From Pseudomonas sp. PDNC002 (GTDB lineage: Bacteria; Pseudomonadota; Gammaproteobacteria; Pseudomonadales; Pseudomonadaceae), in contig NZ_CP070356.1 of the NCBI RefSeq assembly GCF_016919445.1, positions 565,501 to 629,500 on the forward strand: 64,000 nt of DNA, written 5' to 3'. The position numbers and the translations under genes were made by a program. The notes under the pieces were generated by a model. The model did not search any database and had not been told where the DNA came from. It saw only the letters and a list, made by a program, of their open reading frames with translations. Of the stretch, positions 32,232 to 40,493 are shown piece after piece; within the stretch, counting starts at the first letter, position 1, and each line of letters opens with the position of its first letter.

Positions 32232-32251
32232 ATGCTTGTATGTACAAGTAT
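32232..32251. promoter_or_regulatory. HutC operator at the hutU promoter
   Basis: ATGCTTGTATGTACAAGTAT, with core CTTGTATGTACAAG (32235-32248), closely matches the palindrome bound by HutC repressors. It lies 12-25 bp downstream of the sigma54 -12 element, on the expected transcription start, where a bound repressor would block initiation until urocanate is present. Confidence 0.8.
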
Positions 32252-32252
32252 A

Positions 32253-32269
32253 AGCAAAGCAAAGGCCAA
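32253..32269 (-). promoter_or_regulatory. Putative sigma54 (RpoN) promoter of the hutU operon
   Basis: On the minus strand the sequence reads TTGGCCTTTGCTTTGCT, with GG and GC separated by the required 10 bp and a good -12 (TTGCT). The -24 half deviates (GGCC for GGCA). Predicted start is near 32242. hut promoters dependent on RpoN and the activator CbrB are known in other pseudomonads. Confidence 0.65.
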
Positions 32270-32309
32270 CCTTGACTGACGGGGCGATCAGCACACCTTT
32301 GAATAAATT

Positions 32310-32322
32310 TAACTAATTGATT
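32310..32322 (-). promoter_or_regulatory. Putative IHF site upstream of hutU
   Basis: On the minus strand AATCAATTAGTTA fits WATCAANNNNTTR at every position. It lies in the most AT-rich stretch of the region (32298-32340), about 41 bp upstream of the -24 element, the usual place for IHF-assisted looping to a sigma54 promoter. Confidence 0.6.
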
Positions 32323-32462
32323 TTTAAGAATTAAAACTTGAAGGACGCTCAACTTGGTCGACTGACAGAAACGGCCACCTTTCAGACAACCGCACCAGAA
32401 GAAGGCTTCGCTGCACTGTTTCGTTGCGTTCGGTAACACCGCTCGCTACGAAGGGACACAGG

Positions 32463-32475
32463 TTGTATAGACAAG
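32463..32475. promoter_or_regulatory. Second, distal HutC-like operator
   Basis: TTGTATAGACAAG, followed by CAT, resembles the site at the hutU promoter and lies about 228 bp from it (centre to centre). No start codon is nearby on either strand (the binding-protein gene ends at 32587), so it most likely serves the hutU promoter at a distance. The rest of 32270-32586 holds the IHF site, a repeat fragment and no gene I can support. Confidence 0.55.
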
Positions 32476-32530
32476 CATGAGTGCGAAAGAAAATCTGCCA
32501 GCATCAGGCTACGGGAACAGCCTGCAACAC

Positions 32531-32561
32531 CCTCTCCCCCGCCCTGGCTGCGCGCCCCGCT
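32531..32561. repeat. Truncated half of the long inverted repeat seen at 25747-25887
   Basis: CCCTCTCCCCCGCCCTGG continuing through GCTGCGCGCCCCGCTC matches the left arm at 25747 onward with one change. It then stops abruptly, with no right arm. It is an apparent decayed copy of the element. Confidence 0.7.
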
Positions 32562-32586
32562 CAATTACCAGCCATCTGGCACACGC

Positions 32587-33603
32587 TCACTTCAACGCCG
32601 CATCAATCCTCCCCGCCGCCTCCGCCGTCACCCACTTCGACCACAACTCCCGGTGCTCGCGGAAGAACTTCGCCCGCACATCCGCCACGTCCCGATGATG
32701 CTGCGCCATGTCCGCCAGCAGTGCGTTGAACATCGGCAGCGGCAGCTCGACCTTCTCGAACACCTGCACCAGTTGCGGCGCCTTGTCGTGGAAGTCGCGC
32801 GACACGCCGATGCTGATCTTCGCCGGCAGCGAGCGCGAACCCTTGGGATTGGGGTTGTTCGGGTCGGTCAGGGTCTTCCAGGCCACCTCGTCGAACGGCG
32901 GCTCCTCCAGTTGCACCAGCTTGAAGCGTCCCAGCAGCGGCGTCGGCGCCCAGTAATAGAAGAGCACCGGCTTGCCCTGGGCGATGGCCGACGTGATCGC
33001 CGCGTCCAGGGCGGGGCCGGCGCCAGTGCGGAAGTTCACATAGCTGCCGTCCAGCCCATAGGCCTTGAGTTTCTGCGTGTTGACGATCTCGCAGGTCCAG
33101 CCAGTGGGGCAGTTGTAGAAGCGGCCCTTGCCGGGCTCCTCGTCGTCCTTGAACAGGGCCTTGTAGTTGGGCAGGTCGCTCACTGACTTCAGGTCCGGCG
33201 CCGAGGCCTTGATCCCGCGCTTGGCATCGCCGTGCACCACGTAGTCCGGCACCCACCAGCCTTCGCTGGCGCCCTTCACCGTCTCGCCTACGGAGAACAC
33301 CTGGCCGGCCTGCTCCGCCTGCTGCCACACGGTGCTGCGCCCGGCCCACTGTTCGCCGGTGACCTGGATGTCGTTCTGCTTAAGCGCGTTCTCCATGGTC
33401 ACGGTGTTACCCGGCACGGCGTCGGTCTGACAGCCGTAGCCCTTCTCCAGGATGAAGCGCAGTACCTCGGTGGTGAACATGCCGCTCTCCCAGTTCAGCC
33501 CGGCGAACACCACGGGTTTGGGATAGGGGCAGCCGGCGGCGAGGGTTTGGGCGCAGAGCCCGAAGGCCAGCAGCAGCGCGATCAGGCAACGGGGGGCGGA
33601 CAT
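32587..33603 (-). CDS. Second ProX/OpuAC-type periplasmic binding protein in the hut region
   Basis: 338 aa; ATG 33603 with GGAG 8 bp upstream (the frame extends to 33708 without a start signal). Signal peptide CLIALLLAFGLCAQTLAA. It shares with HutX the KPVVFAGLNWESGM start and the FYNCPTGWTCEI and VNFRTGAGPALDAAI segments, so the two are paralogues. It has no permease or ATPase next to it and sits divergent from hutH. It may feed HutWV with histidine or a different ligand such as urocanate; this is inference. Confidence 0.88.
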   Translation of the reverse strand: MSAPRCLIALLLAFGLCAQTLAAGCPYPKPVVFAGLNWESGMFTTEVLRFILEKGYGCQTDAVPGNTVTMENALKQNDIQVTGEQWAGRSTVWQQAEQAGQVFSVGETVKGASEGWWVPDYVVHGDAKRGIKASAPDLKSVSDLPNYKALFKDDEEPGKGRFYNCPTGWTCEIVNTQKLKAYGLDGSYVNFRTGAGPALDAAITSAIAQGKPVLFYYWAPTPLLGRFKLVQLEEPPFDEVAWKTLTDPNNPNPKGSRSLPAKISIGVSRDFHDKAPQLVQVFEKVELPLPMFNALLADMAQHHRDVADVRAKFFREHRELWSKWVTAEAAGRIDAALK

Positions 33604-33763
33604 GGGGCGGTCTCCGGGCACGTTGGTGTCCTTAGGGTTTAGCCGCCGAACCGCGCTTTGCCCACGACCATCGGACTGGAAATGCCACCGGCGGTGACAT
33701 TCACTCAACCCTGAACCGCCGCACAGCGGAGTGAACCACCATGGAGCGGGCGCTGGCCCGCCA

Positions 33764-33779
33764 TGGCACAGCGATTGCT
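33764..33779 (+). promoter_or_regulatory. Putative sigma54 (RpoN) promoter of hutH
   Basis: TGGCACAGCGATTGCT fits the TGGCACG-N4-TTGCW consensus with one change. GG and GC are 10 bp apart. Predicted start is near 33790, 48 bp before the hutH ATG. Confidence 0.8.
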
Positions 33780-33782
33780 ATA

Positions 33783-33796
33783 CCTGTATATACAGG
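33783..33796. promoter_or_regulatory. HutC operator at the hutH promoter
   Basis: The perfect 14-bp palindrome CCTGTATATACAGG lies directly over the predicted transcription start of the sigma54 promoter. It occupies the divergent gap with the binding-protein gene, so it could also act on that gene. Confidence 0.8.
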
Positions 33797-33837
33797 AACG
33801 ATCCACGGTAACACTTCACCGAATCCAGGATGCCGAC

Positions 33838-35367
33838 ATGCCCGAAACACTGCTCCTGACGCCCGGCCAGTTCGACCTCGGCCAATTGCGCGCCATCTAC
33901 CAGTCCCAACCCGACCTGCAACTCGCGGACGAATGCCGCAAGGCCATCCTGCGCAGTGCACAAACGGTCAGCCAGATCATCGCCGACCAGCGTACCGTCT
34001 ACGGCATCAACACCGGTTTCGGCCTGTTGGCGCGCACCTCGATTCCCGAGGAGCAACTCGCCACCCTGCAGCGCAACCTGATCCTCTCCCACTGCACCGG
34101 CACCGGCGCACTGCTGGACGACGCCAGCGTGGCGCTGATCATGGCGCTGAAGATCGGCTCCCTGGCGCGTGGCTTCTCCGGCGTCGGCCCGGCGGTGATC
34201 GAGACGCTGCTCAAGCTCTATAAGGCGCGCGTCTACCCGTGCATTCCGTCGCAGGGTTCGGTGGGTGCCTCCGGCGATCTGGCGCCGCTGGCGCACATGT
34301 CCGCGACCCTGCTGGGCGTCGGCCAGGTGCGCCATGAAGGGCGCATCCTCGACGCCACCGAAGGCCTCGCCATCGCCGGCGCCGAACCCCTGGTGCTGGG
34401 GCCGAAGGAAGGCCTGGCGCTGATCAACGGTACGCAGGTATCCACAGCGCTGGCCCTGCGCGGACTGTTCGCGGCAGAGCGGCTGTTCATCTCCGCAGTG
34501 GTCGCTGGCAGCCTTTCCGTGGAGGCGCTGAAAGGCTCGTTCGTGCCGTTCGATGCGCGCATCCAGGAAGTGCGCGGCCAGCCGGGGCAGATCGCGGTCG
34601 CCGCGCTGTACCGCGAGTTGCTGCATGACAGCCCGATCAACCACTCGCACATCGACTGCAAGCGTGTGCAGGACCCCTACTCCCTGCGCTGCCAGCCCCA
34701 GGTGATGGGCGCATGCCTGGATCACCTGCGCTTCGCTGCTGGCGTTTTCCTGCGCGAGGCCAATGCGGTTTCCGACAACCCGCTGGTATTCAGCGCTGAC
34801 GGCGATGTGCTGTCAGGCGGTAACTTCCATGCAGAACCGGTGGCCATGGCATCGGATGTACTGGCGCTGGCGATTTCGGAGATCGGCGCGCTGTCCGAGC
34901 GGCGCATCGCCCAACTGGTGGACCCGGCGATGTCCGGCCTGCCGGCCTTCCTGGTCAAGGAAGGCGGGCTGAACTCCGGCTTCATGATCGCCCAGGTCAC
35001 GTCGGCGGCCCTGGCCTCGGAGAACAAGACCTGGGCCCACCCGGCCTCGGTGGACAGCCTGCCGACCTCGGCCAACCAGGAAGACCACGTGTCCATGGCC
35101 ACCTTCGCCGCTCGCCGCCTGCAGGACATGGCCGCCAACAGCGCTGGCGTGGTGGCCATCGAACTGCTCGCCGCTGCGCAAGGCGTGGACTTCCACGCGC
35201 CGCTGCAGAGCTCGCCGCAGCTGCAGGAAGTGCGCACGCTGATTCGCAGCGAAGTGCCGCACTACGTGCAGGACCGCTACTTCGCCCCGGACATCGCCGC
35301 CGCGCGAGCGTGGGTGGAGGGTGGAGTGATGAGCCGGTGGATTGGCTATTCGCGGTTGTACGAATGA
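33838..35367 (+). CDS. hutH: Histidine ammonia-lyase (MIO-containing)
   Basis: 509 aa, ATG 33838 with AGGA 7 bp upstream; the frame upstream (33763) covers the promoter. It deaminates histidine to urocanate, the first pathway step. Catalytic features are complete: Tyr55 in TVYGINTG, the MIO-forming triad Ala144-Ser-Gly in [18 protein letters not shown], Asn in LINGT, Tyr281/Arg284 in QDPYSLR, and Glu in ANQEDHVS. It is transcribed alone, opposite to the main hut operon, from its own sigma54/HutC-type promoter and toward hutD. Confidence 0.97.
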   Translation: MPETLLLTPGQFDLGQLRAIYQSQPDLQLADECRKAILRSAQTVSQIIADQRTVYGINTGFGLLARTSIPEEQLATLQRNLILSHCTGTGALLDDASVALIMALKIGSLARGFSGVGPAVIETLLKLYKARVYPCIPSQGSVGASGDLAPLAHMSATLLGVGQVRHEGRILDATEGLAIAGAEPLVLGPKEGLALINGTQVSTALALRGLFAAERLFISAVVAGSLSVEALKGSFVPFDARIQEVRGQPGQIAVAALYRELLHDSPINHSHIDCKRVQDPYSLRCQPQVMGACLDHLRFAAGVFLREANAVSDNPLVFSADGDVLSGGNFHAEPVAMASDVLALAISEIGALSERRIAQLVDPAMSGLPAFLVKEGGLNSGFMIAQVTSAALASENKTWAHPASVDSLPTSANQEDHVSMATFAARRLQDMAANSAGVVAIELLAAAQGVDFHAPLQSSPQLQEVRTLIRSEVPHYVQDRYFAPDIAAARAWVEGGVMSRWIGYSRLYE

Positions 35368-35373
35368 TCGGGC

Positions 35374-35977
35374 GGTGATGGCGTTCTACGCCATTCGCGG
35401 ACAAGGTCCGCTCCTACAAAAAAGCGACACCATGTCCATTGGTAGGAGCGGATCTTATCCGCGAAAGCGCCGACAGGCGCCGTCCCGCCGGATACAACAA
35501 GGGCGCCCTGCAGGCGCCCTTTTCTATTCAGCGTGGACCGAGTTCGATCACGCAGATATCCGCCTTGCCCGCCACGGTGATGGCGTTCTACGTCATTCGC
35601 GGACAAGGTCCGCTCCTACAAAAAAGCGACACCATGCCCATGGGTAGGAGCGGATCTTATCCGCGAAAGCGCCGACAGGCGCCGTCCCGCCGGATACAAC
35701 AAGGGCGCCCTGCAGGCGCCCTTTCTATTCAGCGTGGATCGAGTTCGATCACGCAGATATCCGCCTTGCCCGCCACGGTGATGGCGTTCTACGCCATTCG
35801 CGGACAAGGTCCGCTCCTACAAAAAAGCGACACCATGCCCATGGGTAGGAGCGGATCTTATCCGCGAAAGCGCCGACAGGCGCCGTCCCGCCGGATACAA
35901 CAAGGGCGCCCTGCAGGCGCCCTTTCTATTCAGCGTGGATCGAGTTCGATCACGCAGATATCCGCCTTGCCCGCCAC
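35374..35977. repeat. Three tandem copies of a ~201-bp unit carrying REP hairpins, a terminator and the hutD 3' tail
   Basis: Units run 35374-35575, 35576-35776 and 35777-35977 and are nearly identical. Each holds a REP pair (TTCGCGGACAAGGTCCGCTCCTAC facing GTAGGAGCGGATC..ATCCGCGAA), a strong hairpin AGGGCGCCCTGCAGGCGCCCTT followed by TTCTATT on the plus strand, then about 48 bp identical to the end of hutD including its stop. In the third unit this tail is the real end of hutD. The hairpins can terminate hutH (and possibly hutD) transcripts. No gene is supported in 35368-35929. Confidence 0.95.
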
Positions 35978-36520
35978 TGTCAGCCGCCACTCCTGCAGCG
36001 CGCCGTCGCCTTCGGCAATCAGCGTGTCATGCAGTCCCAGCACTCCGCTGGCCTTGCCTTGCAGGCTGACGTGAACCCCCTCGCCCGCACTGAACAGCAA
36101 TACCGTGGAGGCGCTGCTGAAGAAATGCGCCGCGCCATCCAGCTTCAGCCATTGCAGCCGAGCGCGGTAACGAGCCGGCGAATAGATCAGATTGAAGTCG
36201 CGGATCGCGCCGCCCAGCAAGGTGCACTCCACTGCGCTGGCGCCATCGAAAGCGAAGGCATCGAGCGGGCGCAGATCGCGGGAATCGCTGCCGTCCACCG
36301 TCAGGCGCATACCCTCGCCTTCCAGCACGCTGATGACGCGCTGGTAGCCGCTGAATGCGGAGAACGGCCCCGGCGCGCCGACATCGGCGATGGAAACGCG
36401 CCAGCCGAAACCTTCCAGGCCATCGCCGGCATCGCGGACGATCTCGCGGGTCGTGCCCGCGCCGTTCTTCCAGGGCATCGCCGGGTAGTCGGCGGCGCGC
36501 AGAATTCGCACTTCACTCAT
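35930..36520 (-). CDS. hutD: HutD family protein
   Basis: 196 aa, ATG 36520 overlapping the hutC stop by 4 bp. Cupin-like beta fold family; the start MSEVRILRAADYPAMPWKNGAGTTREIV and FGWRVSIADVGAPGPFSAFSGYQRVISVLEG are characteristic. In other pseudomonads HutD is thought to temper hut expression or flux; the biochemical role is not settled. Its last ~16 codons are duplicated downstream in the tandem repeat. Confidence 0.93.
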   Translation of the reverse strand: MSEVRILRAADYPAMPWKNGAGTTREIVRDAGDGLEGFGWRVSIADVGAPGPFSAFSGYQRVISVLEGEGMRLTVDGSDSRDLRPLDAFAFDGASAVECTLLGGAIRDFNLIYSPARYRARLQWLKLDGAAHFFSSASTVLLFSAGEGVHVSLQGKASGVLGLHDTLIAEGDGALQEWRLTVAGKADICVIELDPR

Positions 36521-37284
36521 GAACTGAATCGTCCTTCCAGGCGGTAGCGCGAACCCGGATAGAGCAGGCGTGCGCTGGTGACGGTATTGCGTCCCGACCA
36601 GGTGCGCCGGCGGATCAGCAGGCACGGCTCATGGCGGTCGACGGACAGCAGCTTGCATTCCTCGGGGCTGGGCAACACCGCCTCGACCACGTGCTCGCCC
36701 TCGCTCAGCGGTGCGACCTGGGTCAGGTAGGCGAACGGCGTCTGCCCGGTGAAATCCTGCTTGAGGTAGTCCGGCGCCACGGCCGCGTTGACGTAGCGGT
36801 CCTCGATCTGCACCGGAATGTCGTTCTCGTAATGCACGATGATGGAATGGAAGATGCGCTGACCTTCGCGCACGTCCAGCGCCAGAGCGCGCTCGGCACT
36901 GGCCAGCTCTTCGACAAGGCTGATCACCACGAGGTGATGCTTGTGCCCGCGAGCGGTGATTTCCTCGGCAATGTTCTGCACCTGGAACAGCGCGGACTGG
37001 CCCTTGGGCTCGGCGACGAAGGTACCGACGCCCTGCATGCGCACCAGCAGGCCGTCGGCGGTCAGCTCGCGCAACGCGCGGTTGATGGTCATGCGGCTGA
37101 CGCTCAGCTCGGCGACCAGCTCCGCCTCGGACGGCACGCGGTGGTGCGGTGGCCAGGTTCCGGACTGGATCTGCTGGATGATCATCTGCTTGACGCGTGC
37201 GTACAGCGGCGCGGGAATTTCCCCCATCTGCGCGGCGAGCGACGAACCCTCGGCGGGCGAGGTAGGCGTGGGCGATGCGGGCAC
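36517..37284 (-). CDS. hutC: Histidine utilisation repressor, GntR family
   Basis: 255 aa. GTG start at 37284 with AAGGAG 6 bp upstream; a longer frame to 37434 enters the operator region. N-terminal GntR winged helix (LYARVKQMIIQQIQSGTWPPHHRVPSEAELVAELSVSRMTINRALREL) and C-terminal UTRA effector domain (PVQIEDRYVNAAVAPDYL, CLLIRRRTWSG). It represses hut promoters and is released by urocanate. Four candidate operators with a TGTATATACA-like core are in this window, including one in the hutC-hutF gap, suggesting autoregulation. Confidence 0.95.
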   Translation of the reverse strand: MPASPTPTSPAEGSSLAAQMGEIPAPLYARVKQMIIQQIQSGTWPPHHRVPSEAELVAELSVSRMTINRALRELTADGLLVRMQGVGTFVAEPKGQSALFQVQNIAEEITARGHKHHLVVISLVEELASAERALALDVREGQRIFHSIIVHYENDIPVQIEDRYVNAAVAPDYLKQDFTGQTPFAYLTQVAPLSEGEHVVEAVLPSPEECKLLSVDRHEPCLLIRRRTWSGRNTVTSARLLYPGSRYRLEGRFSS

Positions 37285-37420
37285 GGGAAACTCCTTGTCG
37301 TGGCGACGGTACGTAGCGACTGCGGTCTGACTCCGGCATGTACCGGATTCGACCCGTGCATACAAGTCCTCTGACGACCGCCGGGTTGCCTTGCAGTTTA
37401 CGGTCCCGGCAAACGTCTGT

Positions 37421-37436
37421 ATATGTATATACAAAT
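37421..37436. promoter_or_regulatory. HutC operator between hutC and hutF
   Basis: ATATGTATATACAAAT, with perfect core TGTATATACA (37424-37433), in the 190-bp divergent gap, 38 bp upstream of the hutF ATG. It is placed to repress hutF and hutCD together. I do not see a sigma54 motif here. Confidence 0.75.
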
Positions 37437-37474
37437 TCCCCGCTTACTTAACAAGAACCCTGCGAGGGCCCTGC

Positions 37475-38839
37475 ATGTCCGTCCTGTTCGCTGAAACCGC
37501 CCTGCTGCCCTCCGGCTGGGCACGCAATGTCCGCTTCGAGATCGATGCCGCGGGCCTGTTCACCGCGATCACCCCGGACGCCAGCGCAGAAGGCGCCGAG
37601 CGCATCGCCGGGCCGGTTCTGGCGGGCATGCCGAACCTGCACTCCCACGCCTTCCAGCGCGCCATGGCGGGCCTGGCGGAAGTCGCCGGCAACCCCAACG
37701 ACAGCTTCTGGACCTGGCGCGATCTGATGTACCGCCTGGTCGGCCGGCTCTCACCCGAGCAGGTCGGCGTCATCGCACGCCAGCTGTACATCGAGATGCT
37801 CAAGGCCGGTTACACCGGCGTCGCCGAATTCCACTACGTGCACCACGACGTCGACGGCCAGCCCTACGCCAACCCGGCTGAACTGGCCCTGCGCGTCAGC
37901 CAGGCAGCGACGGATGCCGGTATCGGCGTGACGCTGCTGCCGGTTCTTTACTCCCACGCAGGCTTTGGCGGCCAGGCGCCGAACGAAGGCCAGCGCCGCT
38001 TCATCAACAGTACCGAAAGCTACCTGAAGCTGATCGCTGGGCTGCGTACGCACCTCGCAGGCCAGCCGCAGCAGGACCTCGGGCTGTGCTTCCACTCCCT
38101 GCGCGCGGTAACGCCGCAGCAGATCGCCGAGGTGCTGGGCGCTGATTCCACCGGCTGCCCGGTGCACATCCACATCGCCGAGCAGCAGAAGGAAGTCGAC
38201 GACTGCCTGGCCTGGAGCGGCCGTCGTCCGCTGCAGTGGCTGTACGAGAACGTCGCAGTGGACGAGCGCTGGTGCCTGGTCCACGCCACCCATGCCGAGG
38301 CCGACGAAGTGACCGCCATGGCCCGTAGCGGCGCGGTGGCCGGGCTCTGCCTGACCACCGAGGCGAACCTGGGCGACGGCATCTTCCCGGCGGTGGATTA
38401 CCTCGCCCAACACGGCCGCTTCGGCATCGGTTCGGACAGCCATGTGTCACTGAGCGTGGTCGAGGAACTGCGCTGGCTGGAATACGGCCAGCGTCTGCGC
38501 GACCAGCGCCGCAATCGCCTGTACGGGCAAGATCAACCTATGGTCGGCCGCACCCTGTTCGATGCTGCCCTCGCGGGCGGCGCCCAGGCCCTTGGCCAAC
38601 CTACAGGTGAACTCGCGGTTGGCAAGCGCGCCGACCTGCTGGTGCTCAATGGCGGCGACCCTTACCTGCAGACCGCCCGCGGTGACGCGATCCTGAACCG
38701 CTGGCTGTTCGCCGGTGGCGACCGCCAGGTGCGCGATGTGATGGTCGCCGGGCAATGGCGGGTGCGCGAAGGCAGGCACGCCCTGGAGGAACAGAGCGCC
38801 TGCGAATTCGCTGGCGTGCTGCGCGAACTCCTCGACTGA
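37475..38839 (+). CDS. hutF: Formimidoylglutamate deiminase
   Basis: 454 aa, ATG 37475; the frame upstream crosses the operator. Amidohydrolase that converts N-formimino-L-glutamate to N-formyl-L-glutamate plus ammonia, the step that defines the Pseudomonas-type five-step pathway. The metal motif is in AGMPNLHSHAFQRAMAGL, with further His/Asp in VHIHIAEQQKE, LVHATHAEADE and GIGSDSHVSL. It is divergent from hutC. Confidence 0.96.
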   Translation: MSVLFAETALLPSGWARNVRFEIDAAGLFTAITPDASAEGAERIAGPVLAGMPNLHSHAFQRAMAGLAEVAGNPNDSFWTWRDLMYRLVGRLSPEQVGVIARQLYIEMLKAGYTGVAEFHYVHHDVDGQPYANPAELALRVSQAATDAGIGVTLLPVLYSHAGFGGQAPNEGQRRFINSTESYLKLIAGLRTHLAGQPQQDLGLCFHSLRAVTPQQIAEVLGADSTGCPVHIHIAEQQKEVDDCLAWSGRRPLQWLYENVAVDERWCLVHATHAEADEVTAMARSGAVAGLCLTTEANLGDGIFPAVDYLAQHGRFGIGSDSHVSLSVVEELRWLEYGQRLRDQRRNRLYGQDQPMVGRTLFDAALAGGAQALGQPTGELAVGKRADLLVLNGGDPYLQTARGDAILNRWLFAGGDRQVRDVMVAGQWRVREGRHALEEQSACEFAGVLRELLD

Positions 38840-38856
38840 GGAGAGTAATCGCCCTT

Positions 38857-38914
38857 GCAGGAGCGGACCTTGTCCGCGAAAGAAGGAGAGCATCGCGGAC
38901 AAGGTCCGCTCCTA
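38857..38914. repeat. REP pair, type B, after hutF
   Basis: GCAGGAGCGGACCTTGTCCG continuing CGAA faces TCGCGGACAAGGTCCGCTCC followed by TAC. It is the same repeat type as inside the 201-bp units at 35374-35977. Confidence 0.85.
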
Positions 38915-38932
38915 CGGGAAATGTCGCGCAAG

Positions 38933-38958
38933 AAAAAACGCCCCTCGGGGCGTTTTTT
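38933..38958. terminator. Bidirectional terminator between hutF and the lipocalin gene
   Basis: AAAAAACGCCCC TC GGGGCGTTTTTT is a perfect dyad with T6 on both strands, 93 bp after the hutF stop and 2 bp from the lipocalin stop, serving both converging genes. Confidence 0.93.
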
Positions 38959-38960
38959 CG

Positions 38961-39524
38961 TTACGGCGTGCTGGAGGCGTTCCCCGCCCGCCAGATCAGA
39001 TCATCCGTCTGGTAACCCCGCGCATGGGCCAGTTCCAGCAGCTTGTCGCGAGTGGCATCCGGCACCACCGGCTTGCGCGACAACAGCCAGAGGTACTCAC
39101 GGTTGGGATTGCCCACCAACGCAGTCTGGTAGTCGTCGTCGACGTAAAGCACCCAGTAATCACCCTTGGCGAGACCGGGGAAAATCTTCGAGAAGGTATT
39201 GTCGAAGCGCACCCAGAGCTTGTCGGTGCGGCCCGGCACCTGGGCTTCGGCGCGGCCGGTGGCCTGGTCCCATTCACCGTCGGCGGTCAGGCAGCGATTG
39301 GTCACCGCGATGCTCGAATCAGCCTGCAACTGGTAGTGGGCTTCGGACTGCGCGCAGTGGCGCTGGAAGAACATCGGCTTGCGCGCCAGCTCGTACCAGG
39401 TGCCCCCGTAGCGCTTGAGGTCGACCTGCACGGTTTGCGGCGGTTGTTGGGCCGAGCCCGCGCAACCGCCCAACAATATGGCAAAAGGTGCGGCCAGGCA
39501 GGCCAGCCAGATGGATCGACGCAT
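38961..39524 (-). CDS. blc: Outer-membrane lipocalin (Blc-like lipoprotein)
   Basis: 187 aa. Lipoprotein signal with lipobox LLGG-C. The lipocalin GxW motif is in DLKRYGGTWYELARKP, the central strand motif in YWVLYVDDDYQTALVGNP and the C-terminal Arg in LSRKPVV. The family binds lysophospholipids or fatty acids in the envelope under stress. Length is normal. Confidence 0.93.
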   Translation of the reverse strand: MRRSIWLACLAAPFAILLGGCAGSAQQPPQTVQVDLKRYGGTWYELARKPMFFQRHCAQSEAHYQLQADSSIAVTNRCLTADGEWDQATGRAEAQVPGRTDKLWVRFDNTFSKIFPGLAKGDYWVLYVDDDYQTALVGNPNREYLWLLSRKPVVPDATRDKLLELAHARGYQTDDLIWRAGNASSTP

Positions 39525-39559
39525 TCGCTTCTCCTTGGCTGCCTGCCCTGCCCGGGCGA

Positions 39560-39814
39560 TTACTTCAGGCCCTGGGCGGAGAACAGCAGCACTTTGTCGC
39601 CGGCGTACTGGATGCTGATGAAGGCTTTCTCATCGCCCCAGGTGCAACTGGAAACGCCCAGCGCGCCGGAGCATTCGGTGGGTTTGCCGAGCAGGCTTTC
39701 CACATCGGCCTTGGTCATGCCGGTTTTGATCTTGGAATAGTTCTCCTGGTTCACTTTGCTGCAAGCGGCCAGGACGACACAGAACGCGACGAGCGCGAGG
39801 CGGCGGAAGGACAT
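39560..39814 (-). CDS. Small lipoprotein with SmpA/OmlA-like domain
   Basis: 84 aa from ATG 39814, chosen because GGAG lies 6 bp upstream (an ATG at 39826 has none). Lipobox VLAA-C. The segment YSKIKTGMTKADVESLLGKPTEC is the hallmark of BamE/OmlA-type folds. It is probably an envelope lipoprotein; function unknown. It lies 35 bp from the lipocalin start on the same strand. Confidence 0.85.
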   Translation of the reverse strand: MSFRRLALVAFCVVLAACSKVNQENYSKIKTGMTKADVESLLGKPTECSGALGVSSCTWGDEKAFISIQYAGDKVLLFSAQGLK

Positions 39815-39887
39815 CGACAACTCCATTGTTTGAGGGGCCCAGCCAACAGCTTGGCACAGGGCAGCCAGGAAGGCCGCCGGGTTGGAG

Positions 39888-40493
39888 TCAGAAACGCGAG
39901 CCGGGTTCCGTGAGGAACTGCGCTTCTTCGGTCGTGGAATCGCGGCCCAGGATGAGGTTGCGGTGCGGGAAGCGGCCGAAGCGAGCGACTACCACCTGAT
40001 GCTTGCGGGCGTAGGCGAGGTAACCGGCGAACAGCACTTTCTCGCTGTCGCTGGATTCGCTCTGCAATGCTTCGTACAGGCGCACCGCCTCGTCCTGGCT
40101 GGCCAGGTCCTCGGCGTGTTCCAGCACGATGTAGACGAACACCCGCTCGATGCGCGGCAACTGGCGATCAAAGCCGGCTGCCAGACCCTGGAGCACCAAT
40201 TGCTGGGCGCGGGCATCGCCGGCATAGGCGCGCGGGGTGTCGCGGAAGATCATGCGCGGCAGCTGGTCCAGCAGCAGGATCAGCGCCAGCCAGCTCTGCG
40301 GCTCGCGCTCCCACTCCTGCAGACCACCGTCCAGGGCCTGGCGCACCAGGCCGCCGAAACGGTTTTCCGAGTCCACGTCCTGGCAGGCGCTCTTGCCGAA
40401 CCACAGCGCGTTGCGCTGCTCGGCCACCTCGTTGGCGTCCAGCGCAGTGCCGAACCACCAGTCCAGCAGCGATTGCCAGGGCGCGGTAGCCAT
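39888..40493 (-). CDS. DUF924 family protein
   Basis: 201 aa, alpha-helical, TPR-like family. Characteristic segments are LDWWFGTALDANEVAEQRNALWFGKS, LALILLLDQLPRMIFRDTPRAYAGD and NLILGRDSTTEEAQFL. No enzymatic role is established. Its start shares one base with the fbp stop (TGATG), indicating translational coupling. Confidence 0.9.
   Translation of the reverse strand: MATAPWQSLLDWWFGTALDANEVAEQRNALWFGKSACQDVDSENRFGGLVRQALDGGLQEWEREPQSWLALILLLDQLPRMIFRDTPRAYAGDARAQQLVLQGLAAGFDRQLPRIERVFVYIVLEHAEDLASQDEAVRLYEALQSESSDSEKVLFAGYLAYARKHQVVVARFGRFPHRNLILGRDSTTEEAQFLTEPGSRF

Noticed and set aside
32417..32438. CbrB-type upstream site TGTTTC-N10-GTAACA near hutU
   Set aside because: One half deviates and the spacing differs from what I recall for CbrB sites, so I do not list it as a feature.
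33763..33837. N-terminal extension of HutH starting at ATG 33763
   Set aside because: It would translate the sigma54 promoter and HutC operator; ATG 33838 has a proper ribosome site and gives the family length.
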